From Owenia fusiformis (Eukaryota; Annelida; Polychaeta; Sabellida; Oweniidae): a DNA stretch of 64,000 bases. A program made the translations under genes and the position numbers. Below the pieces are notes generated by a model. That model was given only the letters and a program-made list of their open reading frames with translations, was not told the origin of the DNA and ran no database searches. Location: the NCBI GenBank assembly GCA_903813345.2, contig CAIIXF020000012.1:1469318-1533317 (forward strand). Direction: 5' to 3'. Of the stretch, positions 42,311 through 55,400 are shown piece by piece. The first letter of the stretch is position 1, and each line of letters begins with the position of its first letter.

Positions 42311-43990
42311 CATTAAACTGGTTATGAATTCATAATCACCAATCCAAAAGATTCGAGCTATTATCTTGCTCGCGATTCAAAATTTGAAGTGAAAATCACG
42401 ACATCCTTCAAGATGACGCCATGGTAATAACAATTGAGTTAGGAAAACTTATCTCATCCAGATAACTGAATGAATTACCTTATTTGGCATGTTAGAAACT
42501 GTCGCTTTAAAAATGCCGATGAGAACGGATGAAATATTTTTTGTCTAATGGGCGTTCAAGGCACCATTTGAATGAATATATAAGACGATAATGACCAGTT
42601 GGCATGTTAACTCCCAAAATTAAAAATATATCTGTCTTTCCGTAAATGAAGAATCCAAAGGCAAAGGCATAACAATACCTTGAAACTCAGTAAGTGAGAT
42701 ATAATAGTTGTTATTCTTACTTTAGTAGTATTATCATGATAACCATAAGTGTCGAGCTGTCACTCATTTTAATAACAACTTATTTTTCATAATAACAATT
42801 GACAGGCGTCCTTAACTGCATAACTGGCATACTGCTGTTATCGCGTGTCATGATTCTCCTACTCCACCCTCTGCCCTTGCGAGACTCTTCATATGTAGCG
42901 TATGTATTACGCGGAATTTGGCAGTACACTGTATGTCTCTTCAACTAGGGGAGAGCGTTTCGTGCTTGAAAGTGCAGGAAGGGCTTATAAACCTGATTTC
43001 GAGTGCTACAATAGTTCATTAAAGAGCATAATTTCAAGATTACATTTGCTAATATAGTGACTTCCGTTTCTGTAGAAACAATCGTGGTTGCCATGGTGAT
43101 GTGATCTTCAATAGTTGTGTTTTGTGTAGAGTGTTTTCGAGAGGACATGGTCTTTTTTATTCATATTCCTTTGATCGAGTGTGAGTATATGTCATGTCAT
43201 TGTGGATCTGGTGTAGGAGGAGTGTTCAAGCTATACTCCAATCAAAAAATATTTATCATACTGAAAAGCAGAAATAACATTTTCCCATGTTTCTTTCCAA
43301 TGGGGTGGAAAGCGTCTCGTTGATTTCATTTTAAATCGATTTCAAATCTGCTGTCCAATCTTTATAAACATATGTTTTGCAATTTTTTTGTACAGGAAAG
43401 AGGGTACTTAACACTATTTGGAATAATAAAATTTTTCCGTCAGAAGCCAATGAAATTTTGGAAATGATTTAAGGTTTTCTTGAGACTATAACTAAGTTTT
43501 CCGAAATTATTTTCTTCACTGGTAGAGTGTAGTTCTAGAGTATTTTTGCATACTTTCATTCAATCAAATCAAAACTCAAAGTGGGTAAAGTGGGGGATTT
43601 CAAAAATACCCAAAATTGTACTGAGACATTCGAATGACAAACGCGTGACAAACGAATGACAAACGCGACAACTAATTACATTCAGAGCTCATGTCCTAAC
43701 AAAATGATATCAGGACAATACGAATATTTGCGCACCTCAGCCCGTCTGACTTTTGATTGGCTAACAACCGTGCTCAATTAATGATTTATAATTGATTGTT
43801 ATTAATATCTGATAAATCAGCCGGTAGAATGTCACTTATGCTATTATACTGAGATTGTTTCGTCTCACCACATCGAGACAATCAGAAGAATTGAGATACT
43901 GCCGCACGAGTGACTTATTTTAAATAGAAAATTCGGAATAATGGAAATTCATTGCTAATCGTTGGGGCTTAAAAAATAAGATATTTGGTT
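42311..43990. other. No gene seen
   Basis: No supported gene. The last part is presumably the promoter region of the peptide precursor at 44001. Confidence 0.4.
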
Positions 43991-44000
43991 GAGGATAGGA

Positions 44001-44792
44001 ATGGAATTTTTTCGAGTTATACGTGATTGGATGAGAACTTTTTGGTTCATAATATGCGTGGCTAATCTAGCCCATAGTGCGTCTATCCGAAAATTACTAC
44101 CAAACGCACCGGTACACGGGCTTGCGGACCATAGCACTGGAGTAAACGCTAAAAATAACGATCTGAATGCATTCCACTATATGAATGCGCACTCAAGGAC
44201 TAAAAGGAAAATTAACCCGGAAAAAAGATCTGAAATGGAACATAATCTCATTAGAAACCAGCATGACTCAAGCGAAGCCGCGGACTCTCCGACATTTGGA
44301 GAAATTCTCAATATCAACACTGGTTTCAGTGGTGATTCCGACTATCAGCTTAGCTCTGAAGCCGATGAATCCATCGAGAGAACGGACTCACGAGACGAAA
44401 TTGAACCAGTAAACCCGTTTTCTCAAAACATTTTGCACAAATTGGAGTCCTTGCTGCGTGATTCGTTCGCTAGAGACCGACGTGCAGCGCCCTCTGCGGC
44501 ATTTGGGCGCGCCAGCTGCTGTATTGGGGACATATGGTGCTTCCGACCATGCATCTTTGCCCATCGTATTTTAACAAGTTCGTCCTATTCCAGACGCAAG
44601 AGAGGATTCCGGGCGTCGTGGGGCCAAACGGACGAAGTGTGGTTTCCAGTGTGGGACTTGAAAAATGACGATGCGAAAATCAATATTCTAAAGTATCTTG
44701 TGAAAAAAATTCATGATTTACGAATCGAAACTATGAATGAGAAAAATAAACAGCAAAAAAGGAAACGAAGAAACGACGAACTCAGTTTGTGA
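44001..44792 (+). CDS. Secreted cysteine-containing peptide precursor
   Basis: Single-exon frame of 263 codons. The ATG at 44001 is preferred because a signal peptide follows: hydrophobic TFWFIICVANLAHS, residues 13-26. The prodomain is polar and acidic. Residues 162-197 are enclosed by RR (160-161) and RRKR (198-201), classic prohormone convertase sites. They contain the only cysteines outside the signal peptide: Cys173, 174, 180 and 184, pattern CC-x5-C-x3-C. A C-terminal peptide of ~50 residues (GFRASWGQTDEVWFPVWDL at its start) ends in a KRKRR cluster. I do not recognise the family. It could be a neuropeptide or hormone precursor; two-disulfide peptides of endothelin-like or conopeptide-like layout are formal alternatives. 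No close match is claimed. AATAAA lies 190 nt downstream. Confidence 0.75.
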   Translation: MEFFRVIRDWMRTFWFIICVANLAHSASIRKLLPNAPVHGLADHSTGVNAKNNDLNAFHYMNAHSRTKRKINPEKRSEMEHNLIRNQHDSSEAADSPTFGEILNINTGFSGDSDYQLSSEADESIERTDSRDEIEPVNPFSQNILHKLESLLRDSFARDRRAAPSAAFGRASCCIGDIWCFRPCIFAHRILTSSSYSRRKRGFRASWGQTDEVWFPVWDLKNDDAKINILKYLVKKIHDLRIETMNEKNKQQKRKRRNDELSL

Positions 44793-44981
44793 AAACTGAA
44801 TCCGCAAATTATAGGTTTTAATTTCAAATAATACCGTATATATGTGAAAATGTTTTGAATATTGAATATTGAACCTTTTGAATATTGTTAATATGTATTT
44901 CTTTTCGTTGTGATATTAAAAGTTCTCACACAACCCTGCACTACGACATTTTGAATTTTTGTCAAGAAACTGGGCAAAAAT

Positions 44982-44987
44982 AATAAA
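44982..44987 (+). terminator. Poly-A signal for the peptide precursor
   Basis: AATAAA ~190 nt after the stop codon, the first in sense. Confidence 0.55.
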
Positions 44988-44999
44988 GTTCTCGAATTT

Positions 45000-46480
45000 T
45001 AAACACAAATTTTGTTATGTTTTTCCACCACGGATGAACATTTGAAAGTGTGCTATAACTAGAATAGAAATATGATAGGAGTGTAAAGGAGACAGCGAGT
45101 TGCGTGAATTGTCACTTTTTGAAAATGTATTTCTATTCACAAAATTCCTTGCGATGACGATTTTCTGAAAATCCAGTAAGTCTGACATTGCAAGATAAAA
45201 CACATGTTGTTATATAATTTATTTCGAATAACAGGAAACCTTTACAACTCCGCATGCCTCTTTATTATATATATATTAAAGCATGATAAAGTAAAACATT
45301 AATTACATTATGCCTTTATTTCAATCCTAAAAATTAGCTAGATTGTGTTTATATGTGCGAAATACTGCTGTGTAAAAAACAAACAAATATTATGCATCCG
45401 TATCAAATTCCCTTGCACCGCGGTCATACAAAAATACGCCCTTTAAAAACTTATTTTTATTTAATTTTTGACACTGAGATTTTCAATGGAATACGAGAAG
45501 TAAACCATCCAAATATGGATACAACTTCAATAACTAAAACTACAATTAGAATATTATCACAATAACCCTTCAAATGTGTGAATGAAAATGTATGACTGAA
45601 CTATTGAATTATTGTCATATTATCAAAAATTATTTTCGTATTTCTATAAATAGACATCTAAATTCTATAATTAGTAATTGGGTTAAATCTCTTCATACTG
45701 ACCACATAACAATCGAATCGAGCGATACAACAGATTGTAAGTGCATGCTGTTCAAACTTCCTGAGTCTCGTGATCGAACGTACCAACCAATTTTAGAGAG
45801 CGCACTTGAAAAGGTGTCGATAATCGAGATAAAAATATTTTTGACATCGGCTGACATTCCAATCGGGTTAAATCGGAATTCCTAAAATCGTTTGTTCTAT
45901 CCGAGCATTAAATGTGTAATAGAACTCAACATTAGTAAGGCAAGCTTCTATAGTGTCCTTTTGGATTTTTTATTTTTAGCAGCAATAAAAGCAAAATAAA
46001 ATACAAAAACACCGAGTCGACAGTATACTGTATATAATGTATTTTTGTTTTCAAATCTTTATTTTATTGTAGATTGCATCATTTATATACACTTTATTAC
46101 ACATTTGAAAGATATTTAAACCTGTTCAAAGCGTTGGTAAATCCTATTGCCCTATCCATGACCGTAACTTCAGTCCACATTTCAAAAATGGTGTTAAATA
46201 AACAATCCATTTCGATGTCAACTAGATTAACTACAGAGCCAGATTAAACAAGGCAACTGATATTTTTCTGATAAACAGCGTCTTATGGGAAAGACGAAAC
46301 ATCCGTTAACGTCTTTACAAATGGCAGACTCTATCATGTTTGTCTATAACTCTTCATTTATTGCCTCGTGGACTTCCTGTGCCAATGTGTTCCAGCTCAT
46401 AATCTTATAATTGCGCTGTTGTTCCATTGATTTACCACATACATCTCATAAATTTTCAAAATTCTTCCCTGGCTCAAGAA
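45000..46480. other. No gene seen
   Basis: Short frames (45353-45565, 45592-45885) show no domain or splice context. The right part is the 3' UTR of the ankyrin gene, with AATAAA in its sense at about 46358. Confidence 0.4.
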
Positions 46481-46483
46481 GAT

Positions 46484-49400
46484 TCATGCAAAAGAAGATA
46501 CAAGCTCATCTGAAAGGAAACAATATGAAAACAGTAATTTCAATAGTTTAATGCACAACTGAAATGGCATACATCATATCATATAATATATCACACATAT
46601 CTTGTGGCAGCTAATTGCAATTATCGGTTTGTCTAAGAGAACATATCAAATTAAAAATAAAAATACAAATCTGTCGGAAAGATTGATAAATGCTTTCTTG
46701 TATGGTCAAGTCGACAGCTAATTAGTTGTATCAAATCGATTAAAAGAAATGCTTACCTGCTACGTCATTTAAGTTGGTATCTCTTAGAGATCTAATGAGC
46801 ACCCAAAACGTCGCTATCAGAGGACATTCCTCAATCCAGGCACACAGAGTGTGATACGAAAGTGATGGGAGACCCTCTGGGTGGGGATGCTGGCTTTGTA
46901 CATTATAGACAGTAGAGTCAGCGACATCTTTTTTGTTAAATAGATCTTCAGCAAGGGCATCCCATCCATCATCAGGAATAATTTTGCAAGCAGCATAAAA
47001 TACTTCCCGTAACCGTTCTTGCTGAAATTGTGAAATGTAAGGTTAAGCAACTGAAATTCTGAAGAAATCAAGAAGATAAACTATCATAAAAAATATTTTA
47101 ATATCTTATATTTTAATTTTGTTTATTCTGATGTCAAATGTTACAATAGCTTGAGAATGGTGTGCTCTTTCAAACATTAATTAATTGCATAATTAGGTAC
47201 ATAATCATGTCACTGCCAAAGTCTCCAACTTTTTGTGAACGGTGTTTAGAGGTCGGCGTGCCGTCATTCTATATCATCATACGTTATAACTCAACCCGAC
47301 CCGATTAATGGCTACGTCTGCTACTTTGGGCCAATGACATCTTTAAATAAATTTGATAATAGAACAAACCTCTTGGAGGCGCATGTCTGTGGAGTGAACA
47401 TCAATGAGGTCAATCAAATCTTCATATAGATGTCTCTTGCGTTCTTCTAGTGCACCATGTTGCAGAGCAATATCTTTGGCAGTTTGACCATGCTAGAAAT
47501 AACAAAGTTAACAACTAGAGTGTGACGCTCTATTTTAGAGAAACAAAATCAAATTAAGGAGAAGGGTAAATACATATAAATACAAAAAACATATTTACGT
47601 AAAAGTAAAATGTGGTCTGGTGGCTTTTAGGATTTCCTTCTTGGCACCAAGCCTAACATTATTCTTTATGTCTTATTCCTTTCTTACAATCACTTTTCAA
47701 AATCACATCAAGAAAACCCTTAAAGTTCACCAAATCTACAAATGTTTATTGTATTGTCTTAACTTAACACTCATTAATATGATCCTACCTTATCTACAAT
47801 TGTCACATCTGCCCCGTTGGCTATAAGTAAAGATGCAATTTTAGCATTACCATGTTTTGCAGCTTCATGTAATGGAGTAGAGCCAGCCTGCAAGACATTG
47901 ATCTTCAGTTTAATGTTAGATCTACATTATTCATACATGTATATCAATGTTACACTAAACGAAAGAAATGAATGTTAGTTATTATGCAAGGGCTTATTTC
48001 TTAGAATCTTTCGGCTGGCTACAAAAATGAATCATCTTAAACATTATGCTGTGTTTGGCTATTTAAAAAGAAACATCACAAAAAAGTCCGAACTATTGAA
48101 ATGACAGGCTTTGATATCATATCCAATGAAAACCTCAGTTTGCCAAACTTATTGAGGGGAGTGTATTGAAATAAGTAATTTAAAGAGTTCCTACCACCGC
48201 ATCTTGTATGTTGACATGTGCTCCGAACTCAATGAGACACTGTACGTTATGGTGAAGTTGTCGTTCAACTGCAATATGTAGAGGTGTCCTGCCATACTGT
48301 AATAAAAATAAAAGCATTTAGGTAGTAAGCTAGGACACAAAAATGTTTTTACCAGTGAACAAATTGAAACTACTTGTTTCTTATGTATTTTTATGTGATA
48401 CTTCAGAAATTTGTTGTCTGACGTGCCGTATCCGGGGCGAAAATTGCCAAAGTGGGGTTTTTGACCCTAATATAGAAAATAACAGGGGGTACTTTATTAT
48501 CCTTGAATAACTTTTTCAGTTGATCCTTAATCATCACAATAACTTTACTGGAAGTTGTTAATATCATTCTTAATTAGTATGCAAAGTTTCAATGATCTGT
48601 CATTAATGGTTGTCATGGAAACCATGATCTTTGTTGAAAAAGTCCATAATTTTGGTAAAACCTGTACCTGTACATCATAAAGAATGTGCATTATTTTTCA
48701 AATCAACAGATATCAGAACATGTTAGTACTCTAAAAGTTATCAGGACAGTTCAAAGATTTGTTTAAATATAATGGATATTGTTATTCACATGATTGGTAA
48801 GTGTCAAAAAACATACAATTACATAGGTGATCAAAAGTGGGCGTCGCCCTTATAAGAGTAGATGATTACCATTCCCTTTAAATACAGATTTAAGTTGACT
48901 TGAGATACAATTATAATGTACTTCTATTACCATAATCTATATCAAGCAATTCTTGTAGATACATATAAGTGTTGTAGGTATTACATCAACATTACATCAT
49001 GGGGGGGGGGGCAGGGGGGGGGGGGTACATTTGGGGAGGGTTGGGTAGAGGTAACCAGCCTTATATAAAACTCATATATAAAGTTTTAGTTTCATGTGGT
49101 ACATCTTTTGGATCTTGTTCTGATTTATCTCAATATATAGGATATTGCAATTTACATTATTGGAAAGTGTCAAAGACCATACAATTACAATACAAATGTG
49201 ATCAAAGATGGGCTTTGCCCTCATAATGATAATAGAAGACCACCATTTTCTATAAATATGGAGTTTAACTTATGAGATACAATTATACTGGATTTTTATA
49301 ACCTTAATTCATATTAAGCATTTCTAGAAAACACATTTAAGTATTGATGTTATTCCATCAGGCTGGGGGAGGGGGGGGGGCAATGTGGGGAGGGGGGGGG

Positions 49401-52400
49401 GCAAATCTAGTCAGCCTTAGTTATAAATCTCATCAACATAATTTTGGATCTTATAGGGTCAATCTCCTGGGTCATCTTCTGATTCTTCCCCTGGTGTTAA
49501 GATATCAACAATCTCTTGTGGTAGAATATCTGTTGTAATGGCCTAGTCACATAGCCCGGCCGATGTCCGGCATCGGTAGAGCTCGGTGGATTTTTTTGGT
49601 GCCACCGAGCTCTCCTCATCGGAAGCAGAGCTCGGTGACGTGAACGGACTCCGTCCGGACATCTTCAGGTACTATACTTTCCAAGGCTCTGTCCCACATC
49701 GGCCGGAGCTCGGTCGGAGCTCGGCCGGTGTCCGTTAAAAAAACCTCATCCTCTGGTTGTCTCAGATGCACGGGACACCGACCGATACTCGGCCGTGCAC
49801 CGGCCGACGTGTGTTCTGATGTGGTTACGATGGGGCTGCGATGAGGGAGCTCGGTGAGAGCCCGGTGAAATTTAACTCCGAAGTTAAAATTTCACCGAGC
49901 TGCCACCGATGCGGTTTTAAGCAACAAACGCCACGGATGTCCGGCCGGTGTTCGGCCGAGTTCGGTGAAAATTGCTTCACTGGCGCATCGGAACCTCATC
50001 GGCCGGGCTATGTGACTAGGCCATTACCCATTGAACTTCAAGGTTTTTTAGAATCATTAAGTTTCCACCCAAGCCCAGCTGGTGCTGAAATATTAGCTTT
50101 TTCAAAATGGGCCATACGTAAGATAAGTGCCTGTAAGTTGGCCCTTGCTAAGTGAAGCATGGGGAGTCTTGACAAGGGGGAGGTAGAGTAATATCTGTTC
50201 CTTCATAGTCAGTTATTGTTTTAGTATGGGGCCTAAACTTCTTTTTAAATAACACATATCTGACTTTGTTGATGTGGGATATTTGAGGTTTCCTATACTA
50301 GTATACAGTGTGTTTCATATGTATACACCCCCTCTAAACATACGTAGCATTGCCACCGTATCATATTATATATCATTTTGTGCCTTATAGAAAATTACAT
50401 AGGATTCCAAAGTTTCAGAATCCAGGGGTGTCACTGACAAAAGTTATAATCTATCAAAGATTGTGGGTACCGGTCATTTAGACGGCAATTTCTGGTGATT
50501 TTGAGGACAATTTAAGGACAAATTTAGTTTCCGTTTTGCACATTTCTTGCTATTGTCACCATGGCAGAGCTCAGTCCACATGTCTGTGGCAGTTATGCAC
50601 AAAGATATATAGACAAGATTCATGCAGTGGCTTACAGGGAGGTCAGGAACCATGGGACCATTTTATCACTTAAATTGGGTAGCAGACACAGTGAACAGAT
50701 CACCGGACTGGCATAAAAATCCTTACAAAACTGCTTATAAATGACCCCCTACCCACATATTTTGTTGGATTGTATCTTTTTTTCAGGGACACCTCTTTAT
50801 TCTGAAACTTTCCAGTCCCATGTAACTTTTCATAAGGAACAAAATGATATATAACATGATAGGGTGGCAAAGCTACATGTATGAGTTAAATGTATGAGGT
50901 GCATACATATGAAACACCATTTATATGGTAAACAAACTTTTTCTACTTTACTGGTTGTTTCGTCATTTATGTCTGCTGAGAGTCCTAGTTCTTTGAATGT
51001 GTCTGTATGGTTTTTCCCTTTGCCATTGTTTTGAAAGGTGTTACTTTGCCCCTCCGAACCAAGGCACTCACAGTGTTACACCCAGTGAAAGCATGAAGTG
51101 CTGGGAGGGCTTCACATATTTTGGTATGAAAGGATGAGAAGAGGCTTGGCAGCAACTTAACCAAAGCGAGAAATATAAAAGTCCCAAAAGATTGGAATGA
51201 GTTCTTGAAGAATGATGCAAACAAGAAGCAACTATGCCAGTTAATGTTAAATGATTGGAAATGACCACAATATGCTAAGAAAATACAAGGCCAAGAAATG
51301 TACTGACTATGAGACACAAAATTATGTTGATGAGTCCGGGAATTTTGAAACAGTAGATATGTCAGGGTATTTTGTATCAATGTTGAAAATATAATGTTCC
51401 AGCAAAATACATTTTTGGCTATGACAGGATATCAATGAAATTCAAATTCTAACATTCAGTTGTTTCCACTAATTGGAAATCTTTTCATTAGGGTTGATTG
51501 GATGACAATCTATGTTGTATTGTCTATTTGTAAGAACATTGTGAACATTATACTGAAACCGAACAATAAAGAATCTACATATACAGTATGTACAGTATAG
51601 ATGGTTCAATACAATTATGCTTTTCCTTGTAGTAAGTTAGTCTTAGGCCATTCATAGTTAATTATTGGTATATGTTTCATGTTTTGTTGAGGGTTTAATC
51701 TGAGGAGGGTGGGTGGTGAAAAACAATAACGATTCTGTGTAAAACTGTATCTATATGAGAAGCTGTCTTACATCAGTCTATTCACCTGCCTATCTGTCAA
51801 AATAACTCAAATATCAGACTTTATATACTGATGCTTTGGTTATATGGGGCCTCTGCTCAAAAAGACACTCACCATTTTTGGTTCAGATTTATTTTGCAGA
51901 TGGGCACATGACTCTGTTCAAGAAAAAAGCTTGTTGCTACTCAAAAAGTTGCTGTTTTCAGATGAGGTAATATTCCTGATAACACAAATACAGATTATTT
52001 TATTTGGTATCATAGGACTATTCCGTATAGTGACGTTACTAGAGAAGGAATTTCTAATATGGTCTCATGTCTTGGTGTGGATTTTCCCAAAGGGGTGAAG
52101 ACAATAGTAATGCCAGGTTATTGTTATCATATAATGTTAACAATGATCAGTAGTTGACAAATTATAGTTTGAAATGCTTAGAATGCACCATTTACAATGT
52201 AAATTTTTTTAAATTTTGGGAGGTGAACCCCAGTATTCCCTTTTGGGTTTCGCTTCACTCATAGTGATGCAAACCCAAAGAATTTCACCCCCTTGACATT
52301 TACTGGGTATTGGATAAAATGTTTCATTATAAGTCTTGTACAGTTGTTTGAGACTTTTTAGTAGGCTGCGCATGAATTTCCTTTTTTGCCTTGAAATGTC

Positions 52401-55400
52401 AGGGAATTTCATTTTGAAAAAGGTGTATGAACCCAGTTATTATGAAGGCAAACCCCACTTTTAAACACTTATGTTTGTTGTATTGTATGGTCTTATACAC
52501 TTTCCAATAATGTAAATTGCAATATCCTATATATTGAGATAAATAAGAACAAGATCCAAAAGATGTACTACATGAAATTAAACTTTGTATATGAGTTTTA
52601 TATAAGGCTGGGTACCTCTAACACCCCCCCCCCCCCAATGTACCCACCATCCCTAGCATGATGTAATACCTACAACACTTATATGTATCTACCAGAATTG
52701 CTTGATATAGATTATGGTAATAGAAGTACATTATAATTGTATCTCAAGTCAACTTAAAATCTGTATTTAAAGGGAATGGTAATCATCTACTATTATAAGG
52801 GCGACGCCCACTTTTGATGACCTATGTATATTGTATGGTCTTTGACACTTACCAATCATGTGAATAACAATATCCATTATATTTAAACAAATCTCTGAAC
52901 TGTCCTGATAATTTTTAGAGTCCTAACATGTTCTGATATCTGTTGATTTTTAAAAATAATGCCCATTCTTTATGATGTACAGGTACAGGTTTTACCCAAA
53001 TTATGGACTTTTTCAACAAAGATCATGGTTTTCATGACAACCATTAATGACAGATCATTGAAACTTTGCATACTAATTAAGAATGATATTAACAACTTCC
53101 AGTAAAGTTATTGTGATGATTAAAGATCAACTGAAAAAGTTATTCAAGGATAATAAAGTACCCCCTGTTATTTTCTATATTAGGGTCAAAAACCCCACTT
53201 TGGCAACTTTCGCCCCGGATACGGCACGTCAGACAACAAATTTCTGAAGTATCACATAAAAATACATAAGAAACAAGTAATTTCAATTTGTTCACTGGTA
53301 AAAACATTTTTGTGTCCTAGCTTACTACCTAATTCTTATGCACCACTGTTACCAGCTTTCCAATGGTGTATTAACATTCATTGCTTTTATAATCGGTGTA
53401 ATTTTAAGCATCGATTTCCATCTTCTGGTGAAGTCATTTCCCGAACGAATGTGAATTTTGTAACTTTAATAATAAAAATATACTCTACTTCCGCCCGCCA
53501 TTACTCATGACGTTAACTGCAATTATGGTCATACAGTGGAACATTGTCTCACCTTGTCAACTGCATTCTGTCGGGCTCCGTCCTTTCCACCGATCTTCAA
53601 AAGCAGGAATACAGATTTTCCAATAACATCTCTCTCAGAGGCACAGTGCAGGGGAGTAAGACCAAACTGTAGAAAATATTACTTTTAATAGGAGCTGAGA
53701 CCATCACAAATTATGTTAGTCTCAGATAGGGGGAAGTTTCATTTTGGATCTGCATTTTGCTGAAGTTGGTCTGATAATTAGAAAGCTAATCCCTGTGATT
53801 ATGTTCTCTCCATCTTCGTACTTTGTGAGAGATGGCGATTTAAAAGCTTGGGTATCGTAGAAACCACAGTGTCAAATTGAGTCCGAATAAAATGATAATC
53901 GTAACAGGAAATTGTGCAATGATTAAAAACCCTATTGTTTCATGTATTGGTCGAATTCTAGAAACTTTATCTATCGACTAATATCTGTCATGTGGTGTTT
54001 TACCAAACCCCGGGGACCAAACTCACCTTGTGCTTGTCATTGCTGTTCTCGACGCCCCTACATCGAAGGAGGAACTCCACAGATTGCCATCGCTCGGGGA
54101 TCCTAGATACGTAATGTAGGGCAGTGAAACCAACCTATAACAAACACATGTCACAATTTGATAAAGGTGAGCAGAGTGAAACGAATGTCTGGACTGGTCA
54201 CACAGAGAGTACAGGGAATGCCAACATCATACATGTTTTGGGACTTAGGATGCAGATTTAGTATCCAAATGTTTATGACCATTTGTTATAATTATCTCGC
54301 TCTTTGAAGCACTACATTAGCATTTGTGATATTTCTATCCAGAATAAGATTTTAAGATGTTTATTTGTTTTTTAGTACATTCCAATCTTTTCCTCGACTT
54401 TTTTAAAAACATTTATATGACAATGCTTAGGCCTGGTTTGTCAAGAAAACGCCAGAGAAAACCAACTAATATAACACCCCCTTTAGAAAATGGTAAATGC
54501 TTATGTCTTACGTTACTCGTCTGGTTGACATTCGCCCCAGCGTCCATTAACGTTTGAGCAACGTCAAGATGTCCCTTCTCACAGGCACGCATCAATGGAG
54601 ACAGTCCCTCCTAAAAACATTGGATGTCGTCGATATTAATCTTCGTTTGGTCATATCTCATCTCTCTGAACGCATTAAAGACTAAGCGTGCGAAGATGCT
54701 ATATTAGGTTAAGGATTCGGTTGTTCTAATATAACCTTGATAGTCTAAGAATGAATCTATATTCACCGAGTAATCAAAGTGATCAAACAACTAAAGAATG
54801 CTCATGGCGAACCTCTTGTTCCGTCTAACAGTCAAAGATAAGTCAAAAATTGAAAAAAACATTACACTTACTGAATTTTTAGCATTGACATTTGCTCCGC
54901 TTTCTATGAGGAACTCTACAATGGGAACGGAGCCATAGTGCGCCGCACGGAGTAAACCCTCTGAGAGAACAAACTCAATGTTGTCGGAGTTCCCCATCGC
55001 CAATTCGTAGTAACCCCCCGCTCCCGTAGTCTCCCGCAGGATCTTATCCTGATTTGCCTTTATACTGGGCATGAGAAATTGTATTCTCTCCAAGTCTCGT
55101 GTTTCCACGGCAAACAGGAAATCTCGGAGATAGGCGTCCTCATCAACGTCAAGATCCTGAGCCTGAAGTGAATTGTTGTTATACGGATTATTTTAATACA
55201 AAGGTTTTTCACTGGGAGGAATTGAATATGGGTTTTATCTTAAGGGACGATATGATTTCCGAGGGCCCAAAAGGATCATGGGATGAACCCCATTCTGATA
55301 TATCGGACCCTCCTTTGTATTTTTCAAATTGCGTGTCGAAACTGACACTTTCAATTGCAAGGTATTGGTATCAGTTTAGTCCTACTTAATCCATCTCAAA

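Larger units (their letters stand above)
48319..53331. mobile_element. ~5-kb element with long (~870-bp) inverted repeats
   Basis: The left arm, 48319 to ~49190, starts TAGGTAGTAAGCTAGGACAC. It is the inverted copy of the right arm, ~52480 to 53331, which ends GTGTCCTAGCTTACTACCTA. ATT on both sides (48316-48318, 53332-53334) is a likely 3-bp target duplication. The left arm is partly duplicated again at ~49080-49430. The loop contains two nested MITEs and a degraded coding remnant. The element fills most of the intron between ankyrin exons 53553-53666 and 48195-48296. Confidence 0.85.
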
